Assembly (NCBI GenBank): GCA_021817845.1 | Contig: JAKAFW010000018.1 | Span: 9,156 to 73,155 of the forward strand | Direction: 5' to 3' | DNA: 64,000 nt | From: FEN-1297 sp021817845 | GTDB taxonomy: Bacteria > Bacteroidota > Ignavibacteria > Ignavibacteriales > Ignavibacteriaceae | In this document: positions 35,188 to 43,911 of the stretch, in pieces | Numbering within the stretch: the first letter of the stretch is position 1 | Layout of the letters: every line of letters starts with the position of its first letter | The notes under the pieces: generated by a model | Database searches by the model: none | What the model was told of the DNA's origin: nothing | What the model saw: only the letters and a program-made list of their open reading frames with translations | Program-made: the position numbers and the translations under genes

Positions 35188-36027
35188 ATGAAACCCAAAA
35201 TAATAGAGCGCCAAAAAATAAATCTGAATGATACTCAAACAAAGATGCTTATTAGCGGCTGGGGAAAGGAAGTTTTTGAAAATTCGGCTGTAGAGAAAAT
35301 TGTTTATTTATCCGACGGACTAAAAGTCAAAGGCTATGTTGCTTATCCTGCAGATAAATCAAAAAAATATCCTTGTGTAATTTGGAATAGAGGAGGCGTA
35401 AAGAATGAAGGAGCTATTGACAGCTTTACTGCCCGCGGAATGTTCGGGCAGCTTGCAAGTTGGGGATATGTTGTCTTTGCATCTCAATATCGTGGAAATG
35501 CCGGAGGCGAAGGCAACCCACAGCTTGGCGGCGAAGAAGTGAATGATATTCTAAATTTAATTCCGCTTGCCAGAGAATTTTCTTTTGCGGATGATGATAA
35601 TTGGGGAATCGAAGGCTGGAGCCGCGGAGGAATGATGACATATTTAACTTTGAAAAAAAGTCACAACTTTAAATGTGCTGTTCTTGTTGGTGCAATTTCA
35701 AATTTCAGACAGCACTTTGAAAAAAATCCGCAGTCGGAAGATCATTATAAAGAATTTATCGGTGATAAAAACATTGATGAAGAAATTGAAAAACGTTCCG
35801 CGATAAATTTTGTAGATCAGCTTCCGAATATTCCCTACTTAATTGTCCATGGCGTTGATGATAAAATTGTTTCCCCGCTGCAAGCAATAGAAATGTCCCG
35901 GAAAATGATTTCTTTGAAAATCCCCCACCGGTTAATTCTTTTTGAAGGCGGCGATCACTTTCTTAAAAATCACCGAAAAGAATTAGACCTGACGAGAAAA
36001 TTTTGGTATGATAAGTATCTGAAATAA
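35188..36027 (+). CDS. Alpha/beta hydrolase, prolyl oligopeptidase (S9)-like
   Basis: 279 residues without a signal peptide. The nucleophile elbow GWSRGG is near residues 143-148 (Ser about 145), the acid lies in VHGVDDKIVSP near 221-231, and the His in GGDHFLK near 254. It resembles the catalytic domain of S9 peptidases and dienelactone-hydrolase-type esterases, lacking the propeller of true prolyl oligopeptidases. Substrate unknown. It is divergent from the DUF192 gene across 124 bases. Confidence 0.85.
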   Translation: MKPKIIERQKINLNDTQTKMLISGWGKEVFENSAVEKIVYLSDGLKVKGYVAYPADKSKKYPCVIWNRGGVKNEGAIDSFTARGMFGQLASWGYVVFASQYRGNAGGEGNPQLGGEEVNDILNLIPLAREFSFADDDNWGIEGWSRGGMMTYLTLKKSHNFKCAVLVGAISNFRQHFEKNPQSEDHYKEFIGDKNIDEEIEKRSAINFVDQLPNIPYLIVHGVDDKIVSPLQAIEMSRKMISLKIPHRLILFEGGDHFLKNHRKELDLTRKFWYDKYLK

Positions 36028-36075
36028 TATCAAATTATTTCCCCTGCCGTATCTTCCGCAGAAGAATCTTTGTAG

Positions 36076-36433
36076 TAACTAATTGGCAGGCAGTATACGG
36101 AAAGATAGTACCCAAGGCAGTTGTAAAAAATAATTTGAATCAGGGTGAAAATATTACGAGCTATTTTGTAGGTTGTTATCCTAACCCATTCAACCCATCA
36201 ACAATAATAAACTATCAACTTCCGGAAGCCGGTATAGTATCGTTAAGGATATATGACACAATGGGTAGGGGGGTAAAGACACTTGTTAATGAACTAAAAG
36301 CTAAAGGATCATATAATATAAGCTTTGATGCATCTCATCTGTCAAGCGGAGTATATTTCTATCAGCTAAGAGCAGGAGACTTTGTTTCAATAAAAAAGAT
36401 GGTTTTACTCAAATAATGATTGAATGATTTACT
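36076..36433 (+). pseudogene. Stranded copy of a T9SS C-terminal sorting domain
   Basis: This stretch repeats, with few changes, the 3' end of the T9SS cargo gene at 39035-40813 (matching about 40476-40830), including bases beyond the stop codon. The longest frame from a possible start is 36135-36416, encoding 93 residues with the YPNPFNPST core and the GVYFYQLRAGDFVS ending. There is no signal peptide or passenger domain, so it cannot be a working cargo. The homology begins mid-codon-run at about TAACTAATTGG. It is a relic of recombination or duplication. Confidence 0.85.
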
Positions 36434-36457
36434 GAAAGTTTATTCCCCATTGGCAAA

Positions 36458-36492
36458 TTATCTACGTAAAACTACGTAGATAAATCTACGTA
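36458..36492. repeat. TACGTA palindrome cluster
   Basis: TTATCTACGTA (36458-36468) pairs perfectly with TACGTAGATAA (36473-36483) around a 4-base loop; the right arm can instead pair with ATCTACGTA (36484-36492). The TAGATAAATCTA centre recalls hairpin A of the REP-like units, so it may be a diverged member. It lies about 80 bases before a lipoprotein gene. Confidence 0.6.
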
Positions 36493-36572
36493 AAATTACT
36501 GATGTTTTTAGTAAACAATTATTTTATGTTCACATTGTCTTTTAGGATATAAAATTTTGAAAGGGAAAATAG

Positions 36573-37646
36573 GTGAGTAAATTTTATGAATTTGTCTTAT
36601 CACGAAGACATCAATCCTTGTCCTTATTGCTATCCTTGCTAATGCTTTTCATATTACAAAGTTGTAAAAGCCCAACCGGCCCGGTAGAGTCTCAGCCCGG
36701 CAGAAGAGATTATATCTGGACGGTAGATACTCTATATTCACCAATGAATTATCTATTTACCATCTGGGGCGCATCGCCAAATGATGTTTGGACAACGGGC
36801 GCAGGAGGTACTGTAAAGGATAGGCTATTTCATTTTGACGGGACAAAATGGACAAATTACGAAGTACCCCCTGGATGTTATGGAAATGTACTATATGGAT
36901 TCAGTACAGATAATGTGTGGATGGGTGGTAGTGATGGAAAGATTTGGCACTTCGACGGTAAAAGCTGGGCCCTCAATTTTACATATCAGCCGAATGGATG
37001 GCAGACAGTAGATATCAGTGATATCTGGGGAACAAATCCAAATGACGTTTATGCAGTAGGCGTAGTTTTTTATGATCATCAAATGTATCAAAGAGGATTT
37101 ACTTTACATTATGATGGCGCAGTCTGGAAAAAAATCTATGAGGCGAACTTCTATTCGCAATTCGAAAAGATTAGAAAAGAAAACAGCAATATTTATATAT
37201 ATAACTACAAACTTAGTTATGGGATAAATGGCGCTTCCGATACAGTAGAATATTACCTATTGGATGGAAGCAATCTAAAAAAAATATACTCAAATACATT
37301 GGATAAAATAACATTTGGTAGTTTTTATAATATAGGCGGTGAAATATATTTCGTGATGTCTAAAGATATTTATAAATATGTAAACAATACTTTTGTAAGA
37401 CAGTTTTCATTTAATGATCCTAATTATGGGTATAACGTATACGGTCGAAATGATAAAGATATTTTTGTATACATGATAAACGGAATTGCACATTATAACG
37501 GGACTGACTTAGAATATCTATATAAATTCACTCATAACTATACCTCTATAGGTGGAGGACCTATTATCTTTAATAACGATATCTTTTTTTGTATGTGGGA
37601 TCCTATAAGCAATATCAACATGGTATTACATGGGAAATTAAAATAA
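36573..37646 (+). CDS. Lipoprotein with beta-propeller-like repeats (paralogue 1)
   Basis: 357 residues starting at GTG. A signal peptide ends at a lipobox (LQSC, about residue 31), then SPTGP. The body has repeated blade-like motifs: FTIWGASPNDVW, LFHFDGTKW, GFSTDNVWMGGSDGKIWHFDGKSW, DIWGTNPNDVYAVGVVFYD. This WG-SPNDVW pattern is seen in secreted beta-propeller proteins. I know no function. A close paralogue follows directly; their last ~45 bases are identical. Confidence 0.75.
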   Translation: MSKFYEFVLSRRHQSLSLLLSLLMLFILQSCKSPTGPVESQPGRRDYIWTVDTLYSPMNYLFTIWGASPNDVWTTGAGGTVKDRLFHFDGTKWTNYEVPPGCYGNVLYGFSTDNVWMGGSDGKIWHFDGKSWALNFTYQPNGWQTVDISDIWGTNPNDVYAVGVVFYDHQMYQRGFTLHYDGAVWKKIYEANFYSQFEKIRKENSNIYIYNYKLSYGINGASDTVEYYLLDGSNLKKIYSNTLDKITFGSFYNIGGEIYFVMSKDIYKYVNNTFVRQFSFNDPNYGYNVYGRNDKDIFVYMINGIAHYNGTDLEYLYKFTHNYTSIGGGPIIFNNDIFFCMWDPISNINMVLHGKLK

Positions 37647-37658
37647 TTGAGAATTGAA

Positions 37659-38702
37659 ATGATTAAAAAAATATTTATGCCTATAGTTATAACAATTTTA
37701 TTATTGGTGAACTCATGCAAGGATAAAATAACCGGCCCGGTAGAGTCTCAACCCGGTAGAAGAGATTATACCTGGACGGTAGATACTCTATATTCGCCAA
37801 TGAATTATTTATTTACCATCTGGGGCTCATCGCCAAATGATGTATGGATAACGGGCGGAGGAGGTACGGTAAAGGATAGGCTATTTCATTTTGACGGTAC
37901 GAAATGGACAAATTATGAAGTACCCCCTGGATGTAATGGTGCTGTGCTATATGGTTTTAGTGAAGCTAATGTCTGGATGGGCGGAAATGATGGCAATATC
38001 TGGCATTTCGACGGCAAGAGCTGGACATTAAATTTTACATACCAACCTAAAGGATGGCAAACAGTAAACATTAGTGATATTTGGGGCACAAACGCCGCAG
38101 ATATTTATGCTGTAGGTGTAGTTTTTTATGATCATCAAATGTATCAAAGGGGATTTATTTTGCATTATGACGGTACTGAATGGAAAAAAGTTTATGAAGC
38201 GAATTTCTATTCACAATTTGGAAAAATAAGAGAAGAGAACAACAAAGTTTACATAGGTAATATACAACTTAGTTACGGCATAAACGGCGCATCAGACACG
38301 GTTCAGTTTTATGAGTTCAATGGAAGCGGATTAATAAAAATATATTCCAATACATTGGATAATATTACCTATGCTGTTTTTAATGATATTGGAGGGGAAA
38401 TATACTTTTTAATATCTCAGGATGTTTACAGGTATATAAACGGAAATTTTGTAAAGCAGTTTTCAATTAATGAACCTAATTTCGGATATCAGATTTACGG
38501 CAGGAACCCGGAAGATATATTTTTAAGAATGAGAGACGGGCTTGCACACTATAATGGTACAGAGGTAGAGTATCTATTTAAGTTTTCTAACAACTTTACA
38601 AGTATAATGAATGTTCCTGCAATATTTGGAAAAGAAGTATTTTTTGCCGTTTGGGATCCTATAAGCAATATCAACATGGTATTACATGGGAAATTAAAAT
38701 AA
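37659..38702 (+). CDS. Lipoprotein with beta-propeller-like repeats (paralogue 2)
   Basis: 347 residues from the ATG at 37659; a TTG directly after the upstream stop is less likely. Signal peptide with lipobox VNSC (about residue 20). From GPVESQPGRRDY onward it matches the upstream protein nearly residue for residue, with the same SPNDVW and HFDG repeats. The leaders differ, so the duplicated mature parts have different signal peptides. The identical 3' ends suggest recent duplication or gene conversion. Function unknown. Confidence 0.75.
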   Translation: MIKKIFMPIVITILLLVNSCKDKITGPVESQPGRRDYTWTVDTLYSPMNYLFTIWGSSPNDVWITGGGGTVKDRLFHFDGTKWTNYEVPPGCNGAVLYGFSEANVWMGGNDGNIWHFDGKSWTLNFTYQPKGWQTVNISDIWGTNAADIYAVGVVFYDHQMYQRGFILHYDGTEWKKVYEANFYSQFGKIREENNKVYIGNIQLSYGINGASDTVQFYEFNGSGLIKIYSNTLDNITYAVFNDIGGEIYFLISQDVYRYINGNFVKQFSINEPNFGYQIYGRNPEDIFLRMRDGLAHYNGTEVEYLFKFSNNFTSIMNVPAIFGKEVFFAVWDPISNINMVLHGKLK

Positions 38703-38719
38703 TAATAAAGGAGTAGTAA

Positions 38720-38838
38720 AAAGCTTAAAAAAGATAAATAGTATTTGCGGTACTATTTGTTTTATTAAAATAGCTCCACAAGGCTGGCTACCTTTTGCGA
38801 TAAATATTTTTTATTGCATGGTGCTGTTTTGTTTATCA
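38720..38838 (+). ncRNA. Candidate structured RNA, tandem copy 1
   Basis: Parts: hairpin AAATAGTA / TACTATTT (38736-38758) with loop TTTGCGG; AGCTCC (38772-38777) facing GGTGCT (38820-38825); inside it AAGG-CTGGCTA-CCTT (38780-38794) and GCGATAA / TTATTGC (38797-38817). The loop TTTGCGG and the CTGGCTA segment are identical in copy 2 while the stems vary. No known riboswitch class is recognised. Confidence 0.5.
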
Positions 38839-38874
38839 AAACTAATTTTTAACTGTTTAAAAATAGGAGATAAG

Positions 38875-38998
38875 AAAAGCTGAAATAAAACAGGGAATAG
38901 TGTTTGCGGCACTATTCCCTTTACTTAGAAAAGCTCCATAAGGCTGGCTACCTTTTGCAATAATTTTAATTTATTGCTTGGGGCTATTCTGTTTGCTA
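38875..38998 (+). ncRNA. Candidate structured RNA, tandem copy 2
   Basis: The same parts as copy 1: AGGGAATAGTG / CACTATTCCCT (38892-38920) around TTTGCGG; AGCTCC (38932-38937) facing GGGGCT (38980-38985); AAGG-CTGGCTA-CCTT (38940-38954) and TGCAATAA / TTATTGC (38956-38977). The A-U pair closing the first loop in copy 1 is G-C here, and a mismatch in the outer stem is repaired to G-U. It ends about 36 bases before the T9SS cargo start. Confidence 0.5.
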
Positions 38999-39034
38999 AA
39001 ATAAATAATTTATTAACAAAAAGGAAAAATAACC

Positions 39035-40813
39035 ATGAGAACGAAAATTTTATTATTGATTGCGGTTATATGTCTAACTGCTATTAATTTATTTGCACAG
39101 GCGCCAACAATTACTGAAACAAAAACGATTCCAGGTTCCTGGAATCCGATCGGAAAAACTACTCCAAAGGTAGGACAAACAACCTATGGTTTTTCAGCGT
39201 ACTATATAGGAAAAATTTTCCCTACAGCAGATTCATCTACTGTTATTGCTAGATCCTACTGTCAGTACGACCTCTCTCCTATACCTACTAATGCAACAAT
39301 TACACAAATAACAGTAAATTACAGTACAAGTTTTGGTTCATATTCATTTAAGATAACTCAAGTATCAAGCATAAATTCTTCAGACAATCCAGCAAATTGG
39401 AACGCAATAGGCGGCGGCGGGACAATGAATTCGGGTATTGCTTACGGAAACGGTTCATTTAATTCTTCAACTATAAAATCTGCAATGCAGACAGTACTTT
39501 CATCAAGGGTATTGATTTTAGGAGCATTATGTGAAAATGAAACTGCAAATGATTCATATTCCGGTATACTATCGGTAACGCTAACAGTTACATATAACAG
39601 ACCTGCGCAGCTTCTCAATTTTGTTGCAAGAAATGATCTGCATGGTGCAGATGGAGGACAGATAGGAGTTGGAGTAAATGCTTCTCCCACTTCACATCCT
39701 AGCCCGTATAACTTTACTGCCTATGAAACTCAAACGATAAACTTACAGGCCTATGATAATCAAAATATAAATGGTCAAACCTGGCTGTTTAATGATACCG
39801 AAGCACCAAATAATAAAAGTAATTGGGAAAAAAATGTATTTGGCAATATAAGTTTATTGAGCAATAGCCCGACAACTTCATATCAGGCGGCAGTTGCGGA
39901 TAACGGTGCTTCATTTATTGCATTTTTAAAAACTTATGTTACGCCTACCTTCCAAAATAATTTTATTGGTGTTGGTCATGGAGGAGTAATTACTGTTAAC
40001 AATACACAGGTTAATTCACCTGCTTCCGGATTTTCGGTAGTAGAACAAAATGCTATGTACGCTACAGTAACAGGCACAGAGATAAACGGAATATACTATA
40101 ATCTTTCAAATTGGACTGACGCAAACAACAATATTATATCAACAAATAACAGCGCAACATTTTATCCGGGAAATAATATGACTTACACCGCGAATTATAT
40201 AGGCTCACCGGCAAGCAATACTATAAGCATGGGCTATAATATTGTTGTAGGTCAACCCATTACAATGCATTGGACAGATAACCCAAATTCAAATGTTACT
40301 TATCAAATATGGAGAAATATTAAGGGTGGATCAGGAGCAGTGTTAATAGCAACAGTCGGCAGGGGCGTTCAAACATATACTGATTATGGCTATATATTTA
40401 CAGGTACTTATACAAATGATTTACTGTATTACGATGTAAGACAGTATTACTCTGTAGAAGGTACATATTCAAATACTAATTGGCAGGCAGTTTACGGAAA
40501 AATAGTACCCAAGGCAGTTGTAAATAATAATTTGAATCAGGGTGAAAATATTACCAGCTATTTTGTAGGTTGTTATCCTAACCCATTTAATCCATCAACA
40601 ATAATAAACTATCAACTTCCGGAAGCCGGTTTAGTATCGTTAAGGATATATGACTCAATGGGTAGGGCGGTAAAAACTCTTGTTAATGAACAAAAAGATA
40701 AAGGATCATACAATATAAGCTTTGATGCATCTCATCTATCAAGCGGAGTATATTTCTATCAGCTAAGAGCTGGAGATTTTGTTTCAATAAAAAAGATGGT
40801 TTTACTCAAATAA
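39035..40813 (+). CDS. T9SS-exported protein with C-terminal sorting domain
   Basis: 592 residues. Signal peptide cleaved after about residue 22 (INLFAQ). The middle has beta-rich, Asn/Thr-rich segments with no recognised catalytic motif; AARNDLHGADGGQIGVGVNA-like and YSVEGTYSNTNWQAVYG parts look like adhesin or fibronectin-like folds. Residues about 505-592 are a type A sorting domain (YPNPFNPSTIINYQLP, then GVYFYQLRAGDFVSIKKMVLLK). The protein should cross the outer membrane by type IX secretion and be anchored or released. AAGG before ATAACC-ATG is the ribosome site. Two structured RNA copies precede it. Confidence 0.85.
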   Translation: MRTKILLLIAVICLTAINLFAQAPTITETKTIPGSWNPIGKTTPKVGQTTYGFSAYYIGKIFPTADSSTVIARSYCQYDLSPIPTNATITQITVNYSTSFGSYSFKITQVSSINSSDNPANWNAIGGGGTMNSGIAYGNGSFNSSTIKSAMQTVLSSRVLILGALCENETANDSYSGILSVTLTVTYNRPAQLLNFVARNDLHGADGGQIGVGVNASPTSHPSPYNFTAYETQTINLQAYDNQNINGQTWLFNDTEAPNNKSNWEKNVFGNISLLSNSPTTSYQAAVADNGASFIAFLKTYVTPTFQNNFIGVGHGGVITVNNTQVNSPASGFSVVEQNAMYATVTGTEINGIYYNLSNWTDANNNIISTNNSATFYPGNNMTYTANYIGSPASNTISMGYNIVVGQPITMHWTDNPNSNVTYQIWRNIKGGSGAVLIATVGRGVQTYTDYGYIFTGTYTNDLLYYDVRQYYSVEGTYSNTNWQAVYGKIVPKAVVNNNLNQGENITSYFVGCYPNPFNPSTIINYQLPEAGLVSLRIYDSMGRAVKTLVNEQKDKGSYNISFDASHLSSGVYFYQLRAGDFVSIKKMVLLK

Positions 40814-40842
40814 TGATTGAATGATTTACTGATTGTTTTATT

Positions 40843-40868
40843 GAGCCGCTTAACACGGCTCTTTTTTT
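40843..40868 (+). terminator. Rho-independent terminator after the T9SS cargo gene
   Basis: GAGCCG pairs with CGGCTC around a 7-base loop, followed by seven T, 30 bases after the stop codon. Confidence 0.85.
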
Positions 40869-41197
40869 ACGTAATCCGTAAAAACGAAACTGCGGGTCAA
40901 CTCCTCCTTTTTATTGCCCATACTCGATTTATTATATTCTTATTTTAGCAATGCTGATTATTTTTCAAATGATTCCTGCATCACTATACCCCCTTCAAAT
41001 AGTGCAAAATATTGTATCTTTTAGCCAAATGAATTAAATTTCTTAGGCATTTTTAACCATGATTCTAACCAGTTTAAGTCTTTTCCAGAGGCTCATTTAA
41101 CGTATTTTAGTGAAAAGCCTACAGCGCAAAATCAATTTTACTGGCGAAACAGACAAAATTTTTTCTGATAATTGAAATTTGAAAAGAGGTAACTTAA
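40869..41197. other. Non-coding gap before the pyruvate dehydrogenase operon
   Basis: About 330 bases with no ORF or clear hairpin; it must contain the operon promoter, but I cannot place it. A GAGG ribosome site lies just before the aceE ATG. Confidence 0.4.
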
Positions 41198-43873
41198 ATG
41201 AATGATGAAAAATCAAAAGAACAAGAATTTATTGATACTGAAACAAGGGAATGGCTGTACTCGCTTGATTATGTTTTGGAGCATGGCGGTCCCGAAAGAG
41301 TTATAGACATACTACAGCAGCTTCAAATTAGAGCACATAAAGCTGGTGTTAATGTCCCCTTTTCTGCAAATACTCCTTACATAAATACCATTCCGCGCGA
41401 ACAACAACCCCCTTTCCCGGGTGATAGAGAAATTGAAAGAAGAATTAAAAGTCTCATCCGCTGGAATGCAATGGCTATGGTGGTCAAAGCTAATAAATTA
41501 GAACACGGTATCGGAGGGCATATTTCCACATACGCTTCGGCAGCTTCTTTATATGAAATAGGCTTCAATCATTTCTTCCGCGGTAAAGGTGAAGATTATG
41601 ACGGCGACCAGATTTTCTTTCAGGGTCATGCTTCCCCCGGAATTTATGCAAGAGCTTTTCTTGAAGGAAGAATTTCCAAAGAGCAATTAGAAAACTTTAG
41701 AAGGGAATTAAAGCCCGGCGGCGGTCTATCGTCATATCCCCATCCCTGGCTTATGCCTAATTTTTGGGAGTTCCCTACTGTTTCAATGGGGCTTGGTCCA
41801 ATCATGTCAATTTATCAAGCAAGATTTAACCGCTATCTTGAAGACCGTGGTTTGAAAAAACCAAACGGCTCTAAAGTTTGGGCTTTCTTAGGTGATGGAG
41901 AAACCGACGAACCGGAAACCCTCGGCGCAATTACTCTTGCATCAAGAGAAAAACTTGATAACTTAATTTTTGTTATCAACTGTAATTTGCAGAGACTCGA
42001 TGGACCGGTAAGAGGTAACGGAAAAATTATTCAAGAGCTTGAAGCTAGCTTTAGGGGTGCAGGCTGGAATGTTATAAAAGTAATTTGGGGAAGCGACTGG
42101 GATCCGCTTCTTGAAAAAGATAAAGACGGCAAGCTTGTAAAAAGATTAGGCGAAATAGTCGATGGTCAATATCAAAAATATTCCGTAGAGACCGGGCAAT
42201 ATATTCGAAAACATCTTTGTGCTGACGACCCCGATTTATTAAAAATGCTGGAACCTCTTTCGGACGAACAATTAAGAATAATGAAACGCGGCGGGCACGA
42301 TCCGGAAAAAGTTTATACTGCTTATAAATCCGCTGTTGAACATACAGGTTCTCCGACCGTCATTCTTGCAAAAACAATAAAAGGATACGGGCTCGGTGAA
42401 AGCGGTGAAGGTAAAAACATTACCCATCAGCAAAAAAAATTAAATGAAGATGAACTTGCAGAATTTAGAACCCGTTTCGGCATTCCTATCTCCGATGAAG
42501 AAGTTGCCCAAGCGCCTTTCTATAAGCCTGCCGATGACACTCATGAAATGAAGTATATACAGGAAAGAAGAAAAATTCTTGGAGGATTTGTTCCTTCGCG
42601 CAAGACAAATCTTCGCCCGATTAAAACTCCTCCTGAAGAAATCTTTGAAGAATTTTATAAAGGTACCGAAGGGAGAGAAGCTTCAACAACTATGGTGTTT
42701 GTAAGAATTCTTGCTAAACTTTTACGCGATAAAGAAATTGGTAAACTAATTGTTCCGATTGTTCCCGATGAAGCAAGAACATTTGGAATGGAAGCCTTAT
42801 TCCGCCAGATAGGCATTTATTCTCACGCCGGTCAACTTTATGAACCTGTCGATAAGGAAAGCCTTCTTTACTACAAAGAAGCCAAAAATGGTCAAATCCT
42901 TGAAGAAGGAATTACCGAAGCAGGTTCTATGGCTTCATTCATGGCAGCTGGAACCGCTTACGCGACTCATGGAATAAATATGATTCCGTTCTTTATTTAT
43001 TATTCAATGTTTGGACTTCAAAGAATAGGCGATTTAATTTGGGCTGCGGGCGATATGAGCGCAAAGGGATTTCTAATCGGCGGAACTGCCGGAAGAACCA
43101 CCTTAGCCGGCGAGGGATTGCAACACCAGGACGGCAACAGCCACCTTCTTGCATATCCGGTTCCGAATCTTGTTGCTTATGATCCTGCTTTTGCATTTGA
43201 AATTGCCGTCATAGTGAGAGACGGAATTAGAAGGATGTATGAAGAACAAGAAAAAGTATTTTATTATCTGACGGTTATGAATGAAAACTATGCGATGCCT
43301 CCTATGCCTGAAGGCGCTAAGGAGGGTATTGTTAAAGGAATGTATAAATTAAAACCATCACAAAAGAAAAACTTAAAATTAAAAGCTCAACTTTTCGGCA
43401 GCGGTACAATTCTAAATGAAGTTTTAAAAGCTCAGACTATCCTTGAAGAAGATTATAAAATTTCCACCGATGTTTGGAGCGTTACCAGCTATAAAGAATT
43501 AAGAAGAGACGCAATGGATGCAGAACGTTGGAATATGCTTCATCCAGGCGAGGAGATGAAAATTCCTTATGTTACAAAAATGTTGAAGGATGAAGAAGGT
43601 GTTTTTGTCGCCGCATCGGATTATGTAAAAACACTCCCCGACTCGATTGCCAAATGGTTTCCAAGTCATCTATATGCTTTAGGTACTGATGGTTTCGGTA
43701 GAAGCGAAGGAAGATCAAGCTTGCGGGATTTCTTTGAAGTCGATGCAAAACATATAGTGGTTGCAACTTTATATGCACTTTCAAAAGAAGATAAAATTAA
43801 AGCTGCAGTTGTAGATAAAGCGATAAAGGATTTAGGTGTTGATTCTTCAAAGCCAAATCCTCTTACCGTTTAA
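41198..43873 (+). CDS. aceE: Pyruvate dehydrogenase E1, homodimeric type
   Basis: 891 residues, the length of the single-chain (E. coli AceE-like) E1. It decarboxylates pyruvate with thiamine diphosphate and acetylates the E2 lipoyl arm. Family segments: GHISTYASAASLYEIGFNHFFRG, FQGHASPGIYARAFLEGR, the ThDP/Mg motif GDGETDEPETLGAI running to NCNLQRLDGPVRGNGKI near 230-275, and TAGRTTLAGEGLQHQDGNSHL near 635. It heads the aceE-aceF-lpd operon. Presence alongside nifJ means the organism has both aerobic and anaerobic pyruvate oxidation. Confidence 0.97.
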   Translation: MNDEKSKEQEFIDTETREWLYSLDYVLEHGGPERVIDILQQLQIRAHKAGVNVPFSANTPYINTIPREQQPPFPGDREIERRIKSLIRWNAMAMVVKANKLEHGIGGHISTYASAASLYEIGFNHFFRGKGEDYDGDQIFFQGHASPGIYARAFLEGRISKEQLENFRRELKPGGGLSSYPHPWLMPNFWEFPTVSMGLGPIMSIYQARFNRYLEDRGLKKPNGSKVWAFLGDGETDEPETLGAITLASREKLDNLIFVINCNLQRLDGPVRGNGKIIQELEASFRGAGWNVIKVIWGSDWDPLLEKDKDGKLVKRLGEIVDGQYQKYSVETGQYIRKHLCADDPDLLKMLEPLSDEQLRIMKRGGHDPEKVYTAYKSAVEHTGSPTVILAKTIKGYGLGESGEGKNITHQQKKLNEDELAEFRTRFGIPISDEEVAQAPFYKPADDTHEMKYIQERRKILGGFVPSRKTNLRPIKTPPEEIFEEFYKGTEGREASTTMVFVRILAKLLRDKEIGKLIVPIVPDEARTFGMEALFRQIGIYSHAGQLYEPVDKESLLYYKEAKNGQILEEGITEAGSMASFMAAGTAYATHGINMIPFFIYYSMFGLQRIGDLIWAAGDMSAKGFLIGGTAGRTTLAGEGLQHQDGNSHLLAYPVPNLVAYDPAFAFEIAVIVRDGIRRMYEEQEKVFYYLTVMNENYAMPPMPEGAKEGIVKGMYKLKPSQKKNLKLKAQLFGSGTILNEVLKAQTILEEDYKISTDVWSVTSYKELRRDAMDAERWNMLHPGEEMKIPYVTKMLKDEEGVFVAASDYVKTLPDSIAKWFPSHLYALGTDGFGRSEGRSSLRDFFEVDAKHIVVATLYALSKEDKIKAAVVDKAIKDLGVDSSKPNPLTV

Positions 43874-43911
43874 TCAATTTATTCAAAAGAAGAAAATCTT
43901 TAAGGTAAAAA

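Noticed and set aside
38720..38998. Glycine or c-di-GMP riboswitch (tandem)
   Set aside because: Tandem layout suggested glycine, but none of the conserved core motifs of the glycine, c-di-GMP-I or other classes I know is present.
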